From contig JADMIN010000181.1 of the NCBI GenBank assembly GCA_015478575.1, positions 1-6,014 of the forward strand: a stretch of DNA of 6,014 nucleotides. The letters are read 5' to 3'. The stretch is from Ktedonobacterales bacterium. GTDB lineage: Bacteria > Chloroflexota > Ktedonobacteria > Ktedonobacterales > JADMIN01. The notes under the pieces are model-generated. The model saw nothing but the letters and a program-made list of their open reading frames with translations, was not told the origin of the DNA and ran no database searches. Shown piece after piece: positions 1-6,014 of the stretch; within the stretch, counting starts at the first letter, position 1; each line of letters starts with the position of its first letter. The position numbers and the translations under genes were made by a program.

Positions 1-1
1 C

Positions 2-445
2 TGCATCCCGACGCCGCTCATCTACGATGTCGCGAACGATCTGGCCTCCGCCGCTGCCTATCACGCCCAGATGAAACGCTGGTTCGTCTTCCCACGGCAG
101 CATTTACTGCCAGCGCTCACGCGCGGCGAGCGGTTGGCGCTGCTGGCGGGCAGTGCGGGCACCTACGCGCCGTCGTTGCTGGGCGCGCTGGCGGCGCTCA
201 CGCGGCGGCGCGGCGCGGTGATCGCGCTGGCCACATGCCTCGGCCTACACGCTGCCATCTACTCTTTCTGTGAGGTGCGCTGGTTGGGGCGGCGCACACC
301 GCTGAGGCGCTGGCCACTCGTGCCGGTGGTGGCGCTGGTCACGCCAGTGCATATCCTCTGGGCGCTGCTCACGGGCAATGAGGTCGAGTGGCGTGGCCAG
401 CGGCTCCGGATCGTGCGTGAGGGAGCGTTCGAGGTGCCGCGATGA
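2..445 (+). CDS. GT2/GT21-like membrane glycosyltransferase, C-terminal part (5' end outside window)
   Basis: The frame is open from base 2, so the gene is cut by the window edge and only the last 147 residues are visible; the ATG at 71 is internal. What is seen: a QMKRW motif at visible residues 23-27, matching the (Q/R)XXRW acceptor/processivity signature of processive and GT21-type glycosyltransferases, followed directly by FVFPR. Three hydrophobic segments follow, at about visible residues 42-66, 71-91 and 103-119, as in the membrane-anchored C-terminus of ceramide-glucosyltransferase-like enzymes. The catalytic domain lies upstream and cannot be checked. The protein is clearly paralogous to the next gene: both share RWF(V/I)FPR, the same helix spacing, and an ALL...WRG segment near the end. 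Its TGA stop (443-445) overlaps the next ATG as ATGA, indicating co-transcription and probable translational coupling. Family assignment is fairly secure; sugar donor and acceptor are unknown. Confidence 0.8.
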   Translation, partial: CIPTPLIYDVANDLASAAAYHAQMKRWFVFPRQHLLPALTRGERLALLAGSAGTYAPSLLGALAALTRRRGAVIALATCLGLHAAIYSFCEVRWLGRRTPLRRWPLVPVVALVTPVHILWALLTGNEVEWRGQRLRIVREGAFEVPR

Positions 446-1656
446 GACGGCTGGTGGTCGTGGTGGGCCTGCTGGCGCTGGCCGAGCGGGCATGGAAGCA
501 CGCGATGGTGATGCGCTTCTTTCGGCGCCCCGTGCCCGCGCCCGTGCCCCACATCGAGCCGGTGCTGGTGAGCATTCTGCAGCCGATTCTCAGTGGTGAT
601 CCGACCTTGCCCACCTGCCTGGAGCGCAACCTCCGCCTGCGCAGCCGCTATGCCGTGGAGTACCTCTGGCTGGTGGATACCGACGATCCCGAAGGGCAGC
701 GCATCTGCTGGGAACTGGCCGCGCGCTATCCGCGGCGGGCAGTGCGTGTGCTCACCCTCCCGCCGCCTGGCGAGCGCCAGAACCCCAAGCTGTGGAAGCT
801 GATCCAGGGAGCGCGCGTCGCGCGCGGTGAAGTGCTCTGCGTGCTCGATGACGATACGCAACTGCCTGATGATGGGCTGGAGCAGTGCCTGCCATATCTG
901 GACGAGCCGGGTGTGGGACTTGCTTTTGGCCTGCCCTACTACATCAACTTCGCCAACGTCTGGTCACGGCTGGTCGCCTATTTCGTCAACAGCCACAGCC
1001 TGCTCACCTACGTCCCCTACACCGCTGTGACAGACCCATTCACCATCAACGGCATGTTCTACGCGGTGCGGCGTGAGACACTGGAAGCGGTCGGCGGCTT
1101 CGCGGGGCTGGAGGCGACGTTGGCCGACGATTTCGCCGTGGCGCAGCGCTTTCGCACGCAAGGCTATCGGCTGGCGCAGACACCGCTCTGCCATGGCATC
1201 AGCACCCAGGTCGAGGGGCCGGGGCACTATCTGAGCCTGATACAGCGTTGGTTCATCTTCCCGCGCGAGTCGTTGCTGCGCCATACCAGCGGGCGCGAGC
1301 GCGTCGCGCTCTATGGGCTGGGCATGCTGCCGACGCTCCTGCCGCCGCTGGTCGCGGCGTACGCGCTGGCACGCCCGTCACGGCGCTCTGTTGGCTTCGC
1401 ACTGGCCTACTTCGGCTATAGCTTCGCCATCTTCGCCCACTTCAACCGTGCCTACCTACGCCATGCGTCGCCGTGGCGCCATGCCTGGATGGTGCCGGCG
1501 ATCGAGCTGGCCTTCCCATTCCAGTTGCTTACCGCGCTGCTCGCGCCAAAGCGGCTCCGCTGGCGTGGCCACCTCATGCGGGCCGAGCGTGGCGGCGGCT
1601 TCCACTTCATCCAGCGACGCGGTGGAGCACCAGCGCGGGGTGGTGGGTGCGGCTGA
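442..1656 (+). CDS. GT2/GT21-like (ceramide glucosyltransferase-type) membrane glycosyltransferase
   Basis: 404 residues, about the usual size for this family. Order of parts: an N-terminal hydrophobic anchor (about residues 4-16); VSILQPI (43-49), where GT21 enzymes have VSVLKPL; VDTDDP (79-83, D1 region); QNPKLWKL (113-120), like the NPKVNNL motif; DDD at 136-138, the metal/nucleotide-binding aspartates; a NGMFYAVRRETLEAVGGF stretch (203-220); LADDF (227-231), the catalytic aspartate region; and LIQRW (266-270) at the (Q/R)XXRW position. Three hydrophobic segments follow, at about 288-310, 316-334 and 349-368. Enzymes of this type are inverting transferases that move a sugar from a nucleotide-sugar to a lipid or growing glycan on the cytoplasmic membrane face. 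The ATG overlaps the previous stop (ATGA) and has GAGG at 431-434, seven bases upstream, which supports this start. Oddities: the first residue of QXXRW is Leu instead of Gln/Arg, and the C-terminus is a Gly/Arg-rich tail. Substrate unknown. Confidence 0.88.
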   Translation: MRRLVVVVGLLALAERAWKHAMVMRFFRRPVPAPVPHIEPVLVSILQPILSGDPTLPTCLERNLRLRSRYAVEYLWLVDTDDPEGQRICWELAARYPRRAVRVLTLPPPGERQNPKLWKLIQGARVARGEVLCVLDDDTQLPDDGLEQCLPYLDEPGVGLAFGLPYYINFANVWSRLVAYFVNSHSLLTYVPYTAVTDPFTINGMFYAVRRETLEAVGGFAGLEATLADDFAVAQRFRTQGYRLAQTPLCHGISTQVEGPGHYLSLIQRWFIFPRESLLRHTSGRERVALYGLGMLPTLLPPLVAAYALARPSRRSVGFALAYFGYSFAIFAHFNRAYLRHASPWRHAWMVPAIELAFPFQLLTALLAPKRLRWRGHLMRAERGGGFHFIQRRGGAPARGGGCG

Positions 1657-1698
1657 CGGCGCGAGTGGAACGGCGCGAGTGGAACGGCGTGAGTGGAA
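1657..1698. repeat. Three tandem copies of a 14-base repeat in the convergent gap
   Basis: The unit CGGCGCGAGTGGAA occurs at 1657-1670 and 1671-1684 (identical), and at 1685-1698 with one C-to-T change. A decayed fourth copy may follow (GGGCGCCGGAGCGAAA, 1699-1714). The array starts on the base right after the + strand stop codon. The period is not a multiple of three and the array lies outside both genes. I see no internal dyad symmetry strong enough to call it a REP element; its function, if any, is unknown. Confidence 0.85.
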
Positions 1699-1728
1699 GG
1701 GCGCCGGAGCGAAAGGGTATGGGCCACG

Positions 1729-1746
1729 CGCGCCCTCATGGGCGCG
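1729..1746. terminator. GC-rich stem-loop at the convergent gene ends (possible bidirectional terminator)
   Basis: CGCGCCC (1729-1735) and GGGCGCG (1740-1746) form a perfect 7-base-pair stem with the 4-base loop TCAT. The loop contains the stop codon (TCA on the + strand, TGA on the - strand) of the leftward gene. It sits between two convergent genes, where terminators are expected. There is no clear T-run on either side, so intrinsic termination is uncertain; it might instead protect mRNA 3' ends or reflect G+C-rich composition. Confidence 0.35.
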
Positions 1747-2995
1747 GAGCCGCATCCTCCCGCGCGAGTGCTTGCGCGAAGAGCGCCGCCTTCCGTCGTG
1801 TGTTGTGGTCGAGGTCGAAGTCGCGCTCGATGGTCGCTCTCCCCTCTCGGCCCATCCGCGCGCGCATGGCTGGCTCGTGGTAGAGGCGGACGAGCGCGGA
1901 CGCGAGTGCTGTGGCATCGCGCGGAGGAACGAGCAGGCCATTCCGCCCATCACGCACCAGTTCGGGAATGCCTGAGATGAGCGTGGAGACGACCGCCACG
2001 CCACAACTCATTGCCTCCATCAGCGCAACGGGCAAGCCTTCCATCATGCCATCCGCCGCAACGACGCTCGGCAGCACGAAAACATCGGCCTCCAGTAGTC
2101 GCTGGCCTACCTCTGGGCTGGGAAGCCAGCCGAGCAGGTGGACGCACGGTGCCAGCTCGTGGCGCAGGATGGCCGCCTCGAGCGCGGGGCGCTGGGGGCC
2201 ATCGCCGATGATGTCACACTGAAAAGGGATGCCCAGTGCCTTCACCTGGCGGCACGCCTCGACGAGGTAGGGCATCCCCTTGTATTCCTGGAGGCGCCCG
2301 GTGGCCAGGATGCGCAGAGCGCCCGCGTCCGCCCGTACCGCGTCGGCGTCGCGCGGGCGGAACGCCTGGAGATCCACCCCGCCGCGCACTACGAGAATCT
2401 TCGCCGCGGCCTGCGGATAGAGGCGTGCTAGCAAGGCACGGTTGTACTCTGAGATGGTCACGACGAACTGGGCCGCGCGGATTTTCTCCTCCAGCATCGC
2501 ACGCTCTTGGTAGATGTCATGGGCATGCGCGGTGAAGCTGTACGGAATGCCCGATAGCTCTGACATACTATAGGCGATGTACGCGGCATGCGTGGCGAAG
2601 TGGGCGTGGATGTGCCGCGCGCCGCTCTCTCTGGCGATGTGCGCCCAGGAGACGGCGACAGGAAAACTGGCGAGCGCCCGTATGAGGAACCCAGGGGTGC
2701 GCCAGAGATGGCGCACGGTGCGCAGCAGCAGCCGCGAAGAGCGCAAGGGATGCCGGGCAAGCTCCGCCATCATGGCGCCTAGCGGCTGGAGCTTCTTCGC
2801 CCCACCGAAGTGGGCGCGCGCGGTGACTTCCGCCACGCCTGGGTGGGGCACGGACTCTCGCTCACGGATGAGCGCGAAGACATCCACACGCCAGCCCAAC
2901 TGCTCTAACGCACGTATCTCACGCAGGATGAAAGTCTCGGTGATCTTGGGAAAGCGGGTCATCACGTACGCGATATGTCGCGAGGAAGCGGGCAC
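1736..2995 (-). CDS. GT4 glycosyltransferase, WcaL-like (GT-B fold)
   Basis: 419 residues from the chosen GTG start. The N-terminus reads RHIAYVMTRFPKITETFI (residues 6-23), the first Rossmann strand and loop seen in colanic-acid WcaL-type and related GT4 enzymes ('FPKLSETFI'). Then come IHAHFATHAA (129-138) and SFTAHAHDIY (153-162), typical of the acceptor domain. The C-terminal donor domain has ATGRLQEYKG (231-240), the EGLPVALME segment with the EX7E pair at E319 and E327, and IPELVRDGRNGLLVPP (343-358). GT4 enzymes are retaining transferases that add a sugar from a nucleotide-sugar donor to a lipid-linked glycan or lipid. The GTG at 2995 is preferred because the G-run at 3001-3005 precedes it by five bases and it keeps the first beta strand; the ATG at 2962 would delete that strand. 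The frame stays open to 3181, but that part is low-complexity, Cys/Arg-rich, and overlaps the upstream gene. It is last in the - strand operon, 49 bases after the fusion gene. Sugar specificity unknown. Confidence 0.9.
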   Translation of the reverse strand: MPASSRHIAYVMTRFPKITETFILREIRALEQLGWRVDVFALIRERESVPHPGVAEVTARAHFGGAKKLQPLGAMMAELARHPLRSSRLLLRTVRHLWRTPGFLIRALASFPVAVSWAHIARESGARHIHAHFATHAAYIAYSMSELSGIPYSFTAHAHDIYQERAMLEEKIRAAQFVVTISEYNRALLARLYPQAAAKILVVRGGVDLQAFRPRDADAVRADAGALRILATGRLQEYKGMPYLVEACRQVKALGIPFQCDIIGDGPQRPALEAAILRHELAPCVHLLGWLPSPEVGQRLLEADVFVLPSVVAADGMMEGLPVALMEAMSCGVAVVSTLISGIPELVRDGRNGLLVPPRDATALASALVRLYHEPAMRARMGREGRATIERDFDLDHNTRRKAALFAQALAREDAAPRP

Positions 2996-3000
2996 ACATA

Positions 3001-3005
3001 CCCCC
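3001..3005 (-). promoter_or_regulatory. G-rich ribosome-binding site supporting a GTG start
   Basis: On the - strand a GGGGG run (3005-3001) stands five bases before the GTG at 2995. It is not a perfect GGAGG, but it is the best placed purine-rich site near the point where homology to GT4 enzymes begins, and it lies after the previous gene's stop at 3045. This favours GTG over the internal ATG at 2962. Confidence 0.45.
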
Positions 3006-3044
3006 AAGAGACGTTGGCGAGCGCAAGAGCGACGCCCCCTGGCG

Positions 3045-4679
3045 CTATTCCGCGCCGCGCAAGAAGACAACAGCGGGCACGGTGCGCAACAGAATGAGCA
3101 GATCCTGGCGAATGGAGCAGGTCTCGCTATATTGGACATCCAGCATGATACGCCGGGCATAGGTTGTATCGCTCCGGCCACTGACCTGCCACAACCCGGT
3201 CATGCCAGGCTTCACCGAGACGAGATCCTCGGCGTAGATGCCATACCGGCCCAACTCGTCGGGCACGACTGGGCGCGGCCCCACCAGGCTCATGTTCCCG
3301 CGCAGGACGTTGAGCAGTTGCGGCAATTCATCAATGCTCGTTTTGCGGAAGATGCGCCCTAGTCTGGTGACGCGCGGGTCATTGCGGAGTTTGAATGAAG
3401 GCGTCGCGTTCAGGTTGATGTGTGGATGCCACGCGAGATGGTGCGCGTTCGGTCCCATCGTGCGCAGCTTGAGAACAGTGAAGTGCTCGCCCCGCAGGCC
3501 AACGCGCCGCTGCGCGAAGAAGACCGGCCAGCCAGAACTCAAGATTGAGAGCGGGATCACCACGAGGAAGAGCGGAATGACGATCAGCAGCGCCAGCGTG
3601 CCCACGAGGAGATCAATGGCACGCTTGGTGGCGGCGTAGCCGCGCCGCGTCTGGCGGGGCGGGGCAGCCGTGACTAGCCGCGCGGGCGCCGCTTGCCCGG
3701 CATGGAGCCGCGCCTTGAGTACGGGTATCTGGGAGCGGACCGTCGCGCCCGCGCCAATCTCGCCCGCATAGACGCAGCTATCATCCTCCAGCCGCGCGCC
3801 TGGCCCAAGCGCCGCCGTCTCCACAGAGACGCGCTCGCCGATGGTAGCCGCGGCACCGACAGAGACCCACGGCCCGATGTGCGTGTGCTCGCCGATGGTG
3901 GCATCTGGGCCGATGATGAGCGGCCCGCGTAAGTGGGCGGTCGCGGCGACGCGCGCGGTGGGGTGGATGTAGATTCCCTGGCTAGCCGACGGCGTGAGGG
4001 CTTCGGTGCCGAACGGCGGGCAGAAACGCCAGGTGCGTTCCACGCCACGTATCTCGGCTGGCTCCCCAGCACAGAGCGCCGCGATCCGCGCGGGAATGGG
4101 GGGCACGTCTGGAGCAAGCGGAAGCCGCGGGGGCTTGCCCGCGGTGGGTTCCGCGAACACGGGGAGCCACTCGTGCCAGTGCGCTTCCACTTCTTCAGCG
4201 GAGACGAGCACGATGGAGGGCGCGCGCGCGCCGCCCCGAGGCCGCACGATGGTACAGCGCCGACCCTCGCGTACGTGCGCGCGCGCGATGTCGCCGAGCG
4301 GACAATCGGTCACGAGCGGCGCTGGCAGCAGGATGAGGGGCATACGCTCCGTGTTCGGCAGGAGTAACCGCCGTTCAGTGATCACATCCGACCAATCATG
4401 AATGGATGGCGTGCCAGCGGGCACCTCAGCCCTCTCAGCCGCGTCACCGCTAGCGAGCAGTGTGAAGGTGATGCCTTGGGCATCAAGCCACGCGAGCTGC
4501 CAGGTGAGCAGACACTGGGAGATCGCGAACGCCTGAGGAGAAGCGAACTGGCCCGACGGGAGCGGCACGAGCGCATGCGCCAGCGGTGGGCGCGCTTCTG
4601 GCAGCGCGAGCGCCGATAGCGTTCGCGGTTGTGGATGCGTGTGATGTGGATGCGCGGTGCGTGGCCTGGTAGAAATCAT
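3045..4679 (-). CDS. Fusion: nucleotidyltransferase-like remnant + hexapeptide beta-helix + polyprenyl-phosphate sugar-1-phosphate transferase
   Basis: 544 residues from the ATG at 4679, more than twice the size of a minimal monotopic phosphoglycosyl transferase (PGT). Residues 1-40 are His/Pro-rich and probably disordered. Residues about 40-175 look like a worn nucleotidyltransferase domain: a segment at 113-147 (ILLPAPLVTDCPLGDIARAH) resembles the middle of sugar-nucleotidyltransferases, but no GGxGTRL donor loop is present. Residues about 236-314 are a run of hexapeptides (IHPTAR, IGPDAT, IGEHTH, IGERVS, IGAGAT), i.e. a left-handed beta-helix as in acyltransferases and GlmU-type enzymes. 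Residues about 350-544 are the PGT: KRAID (352-356), a long hydrophobic re-entrant segment with prolines at 369 and 376, FFAQRRVG, LKLRTM, and KTSIDELPQLLNVLRG with the catalytic D450-E451 dyad, then SLVGPRP and GMTGLWQVSGRS. This domain moves a sugar-phosphate onto undecaprenyl phosphate, starting glycan assembly. The frame also allows GTG at 4736 and ATG at 4730. ATG 4679 is chosen for its strong Shine-Dalgarno. It is the middle gene of the operon. Confidence 0.9.
   Translation of the reverse strand: MISTRPRTAHPHHTHPQPRTLSALALPEARPPLAHALVPLPSGQFASPQAFAISQCLLTWQLAWLDAQGITFTLLASGDAAERAEVPAGTPSIHDWSDVITERRLLLPNTERMPLILLPAPLVTDCPLGDIARAHVREGRRCTIVRPRGGARAPSIVLVSAEEVEAHWHEWLPVFAEPTAGKPPRLPLAPDVPPIPARIAALCAGEPAEIRGVERTWRFCPPFGTEALTPSASQGIYIHPTARVAATAHLRGPLIIGPDATIGEHTHIGPWVSVGAAATIGERVSVETAALGPGARLEDDSCVYAGEIGAGATVRSQIPVLKARLHAGQAAPARLVTAAPPRQTRRGYAATKRAIDLLVGTLALLIVIPLFLVVIPLSILSSGWPVFFAQRRVGLRGEHFTVLKLRTMGPNAHHLAWHPHINLNATPSFKLRNDPRVTRLGRIFRKTSIDELPQLLNVLRGNMSLVGPRPVVPDELGRYGIYAEDLVSVKPGMTGLWQVSGRSDTTYARRIMLDVQYSETCSIRQDLLILLRTVPAVVFLRGAE
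4630..4654. repeat. Short in-frame direct repeat coding a His/Pro-rich segment
   Basis: TGTGGATGCG occurs at 4630-4639 and again at 4645-4654, a 15-base (five-codon) period. On the - strand it lies within the fusion gene and encodes HPHHTHPQPR at residues 12-21 of the 544-residue form, in the presumably disordered N-terminus. It looks like a small in-frame duplication. Confidence 0.5.
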
Positions 4680-4686
4680 GGCCCGT

Positions 4687-4695
4687 CTCCCCCCC
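4687..4695 (-). promoter_or_regulatory. Shine-Dalgarno with a seven-G run, deciding the ATG at 4679
   Basis: The - strand reads GGGGGGGAG (4695-4687) and then seven bases before the ATG at 4679. That is near-ideal spacing for a GGGAG-type site and supports this start over in-frame GTG 4736 and ATG 4730, which overlap the previous gene. A seven-base homopolymer inside a ribosome-binding site could slip in replication and alter initiation strength; this is only a possibility. Confidence 0.55.
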
Positions 4696-4723
4696 ACTGC
4701 CTGCATGATGCCGAGGCGTGCCT

Positions 4724-5938
4724 TTAGCATGGGCACGCACCCACCAGCGTTCCGATGACTTCACGATAGGCCGTATCGAGTTGGGCTTTCGCATCGGCGG
4801 GATGCAGGCGTGCGCGCGCATAGGCGCGCGCGTTATCGCCGAGCTGTTGGCGCGCCTCTGGGTCACGGACAAGCCGCGCAATCTCACGTGCGAAGGCTTC
4901 CGCGTCATCGGCGATCGCCAGCGCGCCATCGCAGGCCCCCAGGCCACGTGCCGCCGCGCTGGTCGCCACGACGGGCTTTCCTAGGGCGAGGGCCTCAGCG
5001 ATCTTATTCGGAAACCCGACGGCGATCCGCATTGGCGCCACGAGCACCGTGGCGCGCGCCATCGCCTCGGCCAGATCAGGCACGAAACCGGTCACGAGCA
5101 CGTCCGGCGCGCCGCGCGCCAAGCGCACCACCGCTGGCGATGGCGCACTGCCGGCCAGCACCAGTCGCGCATTCTGCACCACCATGCGCACGCGCGGCCA
5201 GATCTGTGTCACGAGATAGCGGATCGCGTCCACGTTCGGCAGGTAGCTGAGATTGCCGACGAAGAGGATCGTCGGCGGGCCATTGCGCGTGGCCTCTGAC
5301 TCGCGCGCACGGTCGAAGAGCGCCTCATCCAGAATATTGGGAATGACACGCAGGCGATCGGCGTAGTCGGTCGCTGAGAGGAGATGCCTCTCGCGCTCGG
5401 TCGTTACCAGACAGCGGTCATAGGGCGACGCCGCGCCGCGCTCAAAGCGGACCGTCTTCGCGCGCTCAAATGCGTACGCGGGCTTGAGATGAAGCGGCAC
5501 CTGATCGCCACACTGACCAAGGTACGCGGAGATACAATCAGTGGCGTCAATGATCTTGGGCACGGGAAGCGCGGCGCAGAGATCGGCGAGGCGCAGCCGG
5601 TCCACGTGAATGGCGTCAATGTTGAGTCGCTCAACCAATTCATGGACCGCGTGCGTATACCGTTCCAGGCCGTAGTAGCCGACGCGCGCGGGTCGCTGTG
5701 AGGGCAGCCCAGTGACGACATTCCAGTACCGCTGCCAGCGTGGGAGGGGCCAGCGCGTGATACTGGCGCAGCATGTGGCGAGTTGTAGATAATCCGCACG
5801 GGGAGGATCATCCGGCGCTGGAGCGGGATCGAATGCCACTAGGTGAATCTCGTGCGAGCGCGAGAGATGCTCGATGAAGCGGTAGGGCCGTGGCTTGGTC
5901 GCCAGCGGTAGGTAAGGCGTAACAAAGAGTAGCTTCAT
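4724..5938 (-). CDS. GT4 glycosyltransferase resembling PEP-CTERM/EpsH-associated sugar transferases (stp1-type)
   Basis: 404 residues from the ATG at 5938. The N-terminus KLLFVTPYLP (2-11), then PYRFIEHLSRSHEIHLVAF (18-36), is the opening of stp1-type transferases (the TIGR03087 style, as I recall it). Further family-like features are IIDATD (129-134), a family 'VVDxVD' equivalent; CLVTTERER (176-183 region); FVGNLSYLPNVDAI (226-239); VLAGSAPSPAVVRLA (260-274); and GFPNKIAEALALGKPVVAT (308-326). That last segment carries the donor-binding glutamate E315 but not the first Glu of a full EX7E pair, as is common in this subgroup. It should transfer a sugar in lipid-linked glycan or exopolysaccharide assembly at the cytoplasmic membrane. 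It is the first visible gene of the - strand operon, 44 bases ahead of the fusion gene. The start is less certain: GGGAGAGG (5960-5953) lies 14 bases upstream, rather far, and an in-frame GTG at 5971 would add 11 residues without family-like sequence. No exosortase is visible, so the PEP-CTERM link rests only on similarity. Confidence 0.88.
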   Translation of the reverse strand: MKLLFVTPYLPLATKPRPYRFIEHLSRSHEIHLVAFDPAPAPDDPPRADYLQLATCCASITRWPLPRWQRYWNVVTGLPSQRPARVGYYGLERYTHAVHELVERLNIDAIHVDRLRLADLCAALPVPKIIDATDCISAYLGQCGDQVPLHLKPAYAFERAKTVRFERGAASPYDRCLVTTERERHLLSATDYADRLRVIPNILDEALFDRARESEATRNGPPTILFVGNLSYLPNVDAIRYLVTQIWPRVRMVVQNARLVLAGSAPSPAVVRLARGAPDVLVTGFVPDLAEAMARATVLVAPMRIAVGFPNKIAEALALGKPVVATSAAARGLGACDGALAIADDAEAFAREIARLVRDPEARQQLGDNARAYARARLHPADAKAQLDTAYREVIGTLVGACPC

Positions 5939-6014
5939 TCGCTTGCCGCGATCCTCTCCCGCTATCCGCACCCAATGCCAGCTAAGAGTAAGAACGACCA
6001 GAAGTGATGAGAAT
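5939..6014 (-). promoter_or_regulatory. AT-richer leader upstream of the - strand operon, possible promoter region
   Basis: Bases 5971-6014 contain 20 G or C out of 44, clearly poorer in G+C than the coding DNA around them. No gene reads through this stretch convincingly. On the - strand this lies just upstream of the first visible operon gene, where a promoter would be expected. I cannot pick out a convincing -35/-10 pair. The leader also contains GGGAGAGG (5960-5953). The operon could instead begin with genes beyond the window. Confidence 0.25.

Noticed and set aside
259..861. A 200-codon - strand open frame opposite the tandem glycosyltransferases
   Set aside because: His/Arg/Gln-rich composition typical of an antisense frame, crossing the junction of two genuine + strand genes.
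442..1656. A cellulose- or hyaluronan-type processive synthase
   Set aside because: The VSILQPI, NPKLWKL and NGMFYAVRRE motifs and the three short C-terminal hydrophobic segments fit the GT21-type group better, and the first QXXRW residue is not conserved.
1657..1714. The 14-base repeats as a CRISPR array
   Set aside because: Units are head-to-tail with no spacers and are far shorter than CRISPR repeats.
1313..1975. A 220-codon + strand frame crossing the convergent gap, and a matching - strand frame at 1456-2004
   Set aside because: Both overlap conserved glycosyltransferase coding sequence and have Arg/Ser/Trp-rich translations without motifs.
2996..3181. A 62-codon N-terminal extension of the leftward GT4 gene back to 3181
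   Set aside because: It would overlap the end of the PGT fusion gene by more than 130 bases; its translation is Cys/Arg-rich low complexity, while family-like sequence starts just after the GTG at 2995.
2577..3362. A 261-codon + strand open frame opposite the GT4 and PGT genes
   Set aside because: Its translation is Arg/Pro/Ala-rich with no recognisable domain, and it spans two well-supported opposite-strand genes; a G+C-rich shadow frame.
3933..4401. Overlapping + strand open frames opposite the fusion gene
   Set aside because: No motif or ribosome-binding site; Gly/Arg-rich shadow translations.
4680..4736. In-frame GTG (4736) and ATG (4730) starts for the fusion gene
   Set aside because: They overlap the preceding gene and add a segment without domain character; the ATG at 4679 has a much stronger, well-spaced Shine-Dalgarno. 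They remain possible.

Overview
This window is a glycan-assembly (exopolysaccharide or glycolipid) locus from a G+C-rich bacterium. By eye it is roughly two thirds G+C, with third codon positions mostly G or C and occasional GTG starts. The proteins resemble families common in Chloroflexota and other high-G+C environmental bacteria, but the sequence alone does not settle the taxon, so that placement is a low-confidence guess. There are no RNA genes, insertion sequences, CRISPR arrays or phage genes that I can support.

Layout. On the + strand, positions 2-1656 hold two tandem, paralogous, membrane-anchored glycosyltransferases of the GT2/GT21 (ceramide-glucosyltransferase-like) type. The first is cut by the left edge and overlaps the second by an ATGA stop/start junction. 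On the - strand, three genes read leftward from 5938 to 1736 with gaps of only 44 and 49 bases, so they look like one operon. In transcription order they are a GT4 glycosyltransferase of the PEP-CTERM/EpsH-associated 'stp1' style (5938-4724), a fused phosphoglycosyl transferase (4679-3045), and a WcaL-like GT4 glycosyltransferase (2995-1736). The two gene sets converge on a 79-base gap (1657-1735). That gap carries three copies of a 14-base tandem repeat. A GC-rich stem-loop at its right edge has the last - strand gene's stop codon in its loop.

How they may work together. The C-terminal domain of the fusion protein should load the first sugar phosphate onto undecaprenyl phosphate at the cytoplasmic membrane face, and the two GT4 enzymes would then extend the lipid-linked glycan. 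The two GT21-like enzymes could add further sugars or glycosylate a membrane lipid. No flippase (Wzx), polymerase (Wzy), chain-length regulator or ABC exporter lies inside the window, so the locus probably continues on both sides.

The most notable feature is the middle - strand protein. It appears to carry a degenerate nucleotidyltransferase-like N-terminus, a left-handed beta-helix (hexapeptide) middle and a complete monotopic phosphoglycosyl transferase C-terminus in one chain. I see nothing that amounts to a wholly new kind of system; the rest is a fairly ordinary polysaccharide locus.
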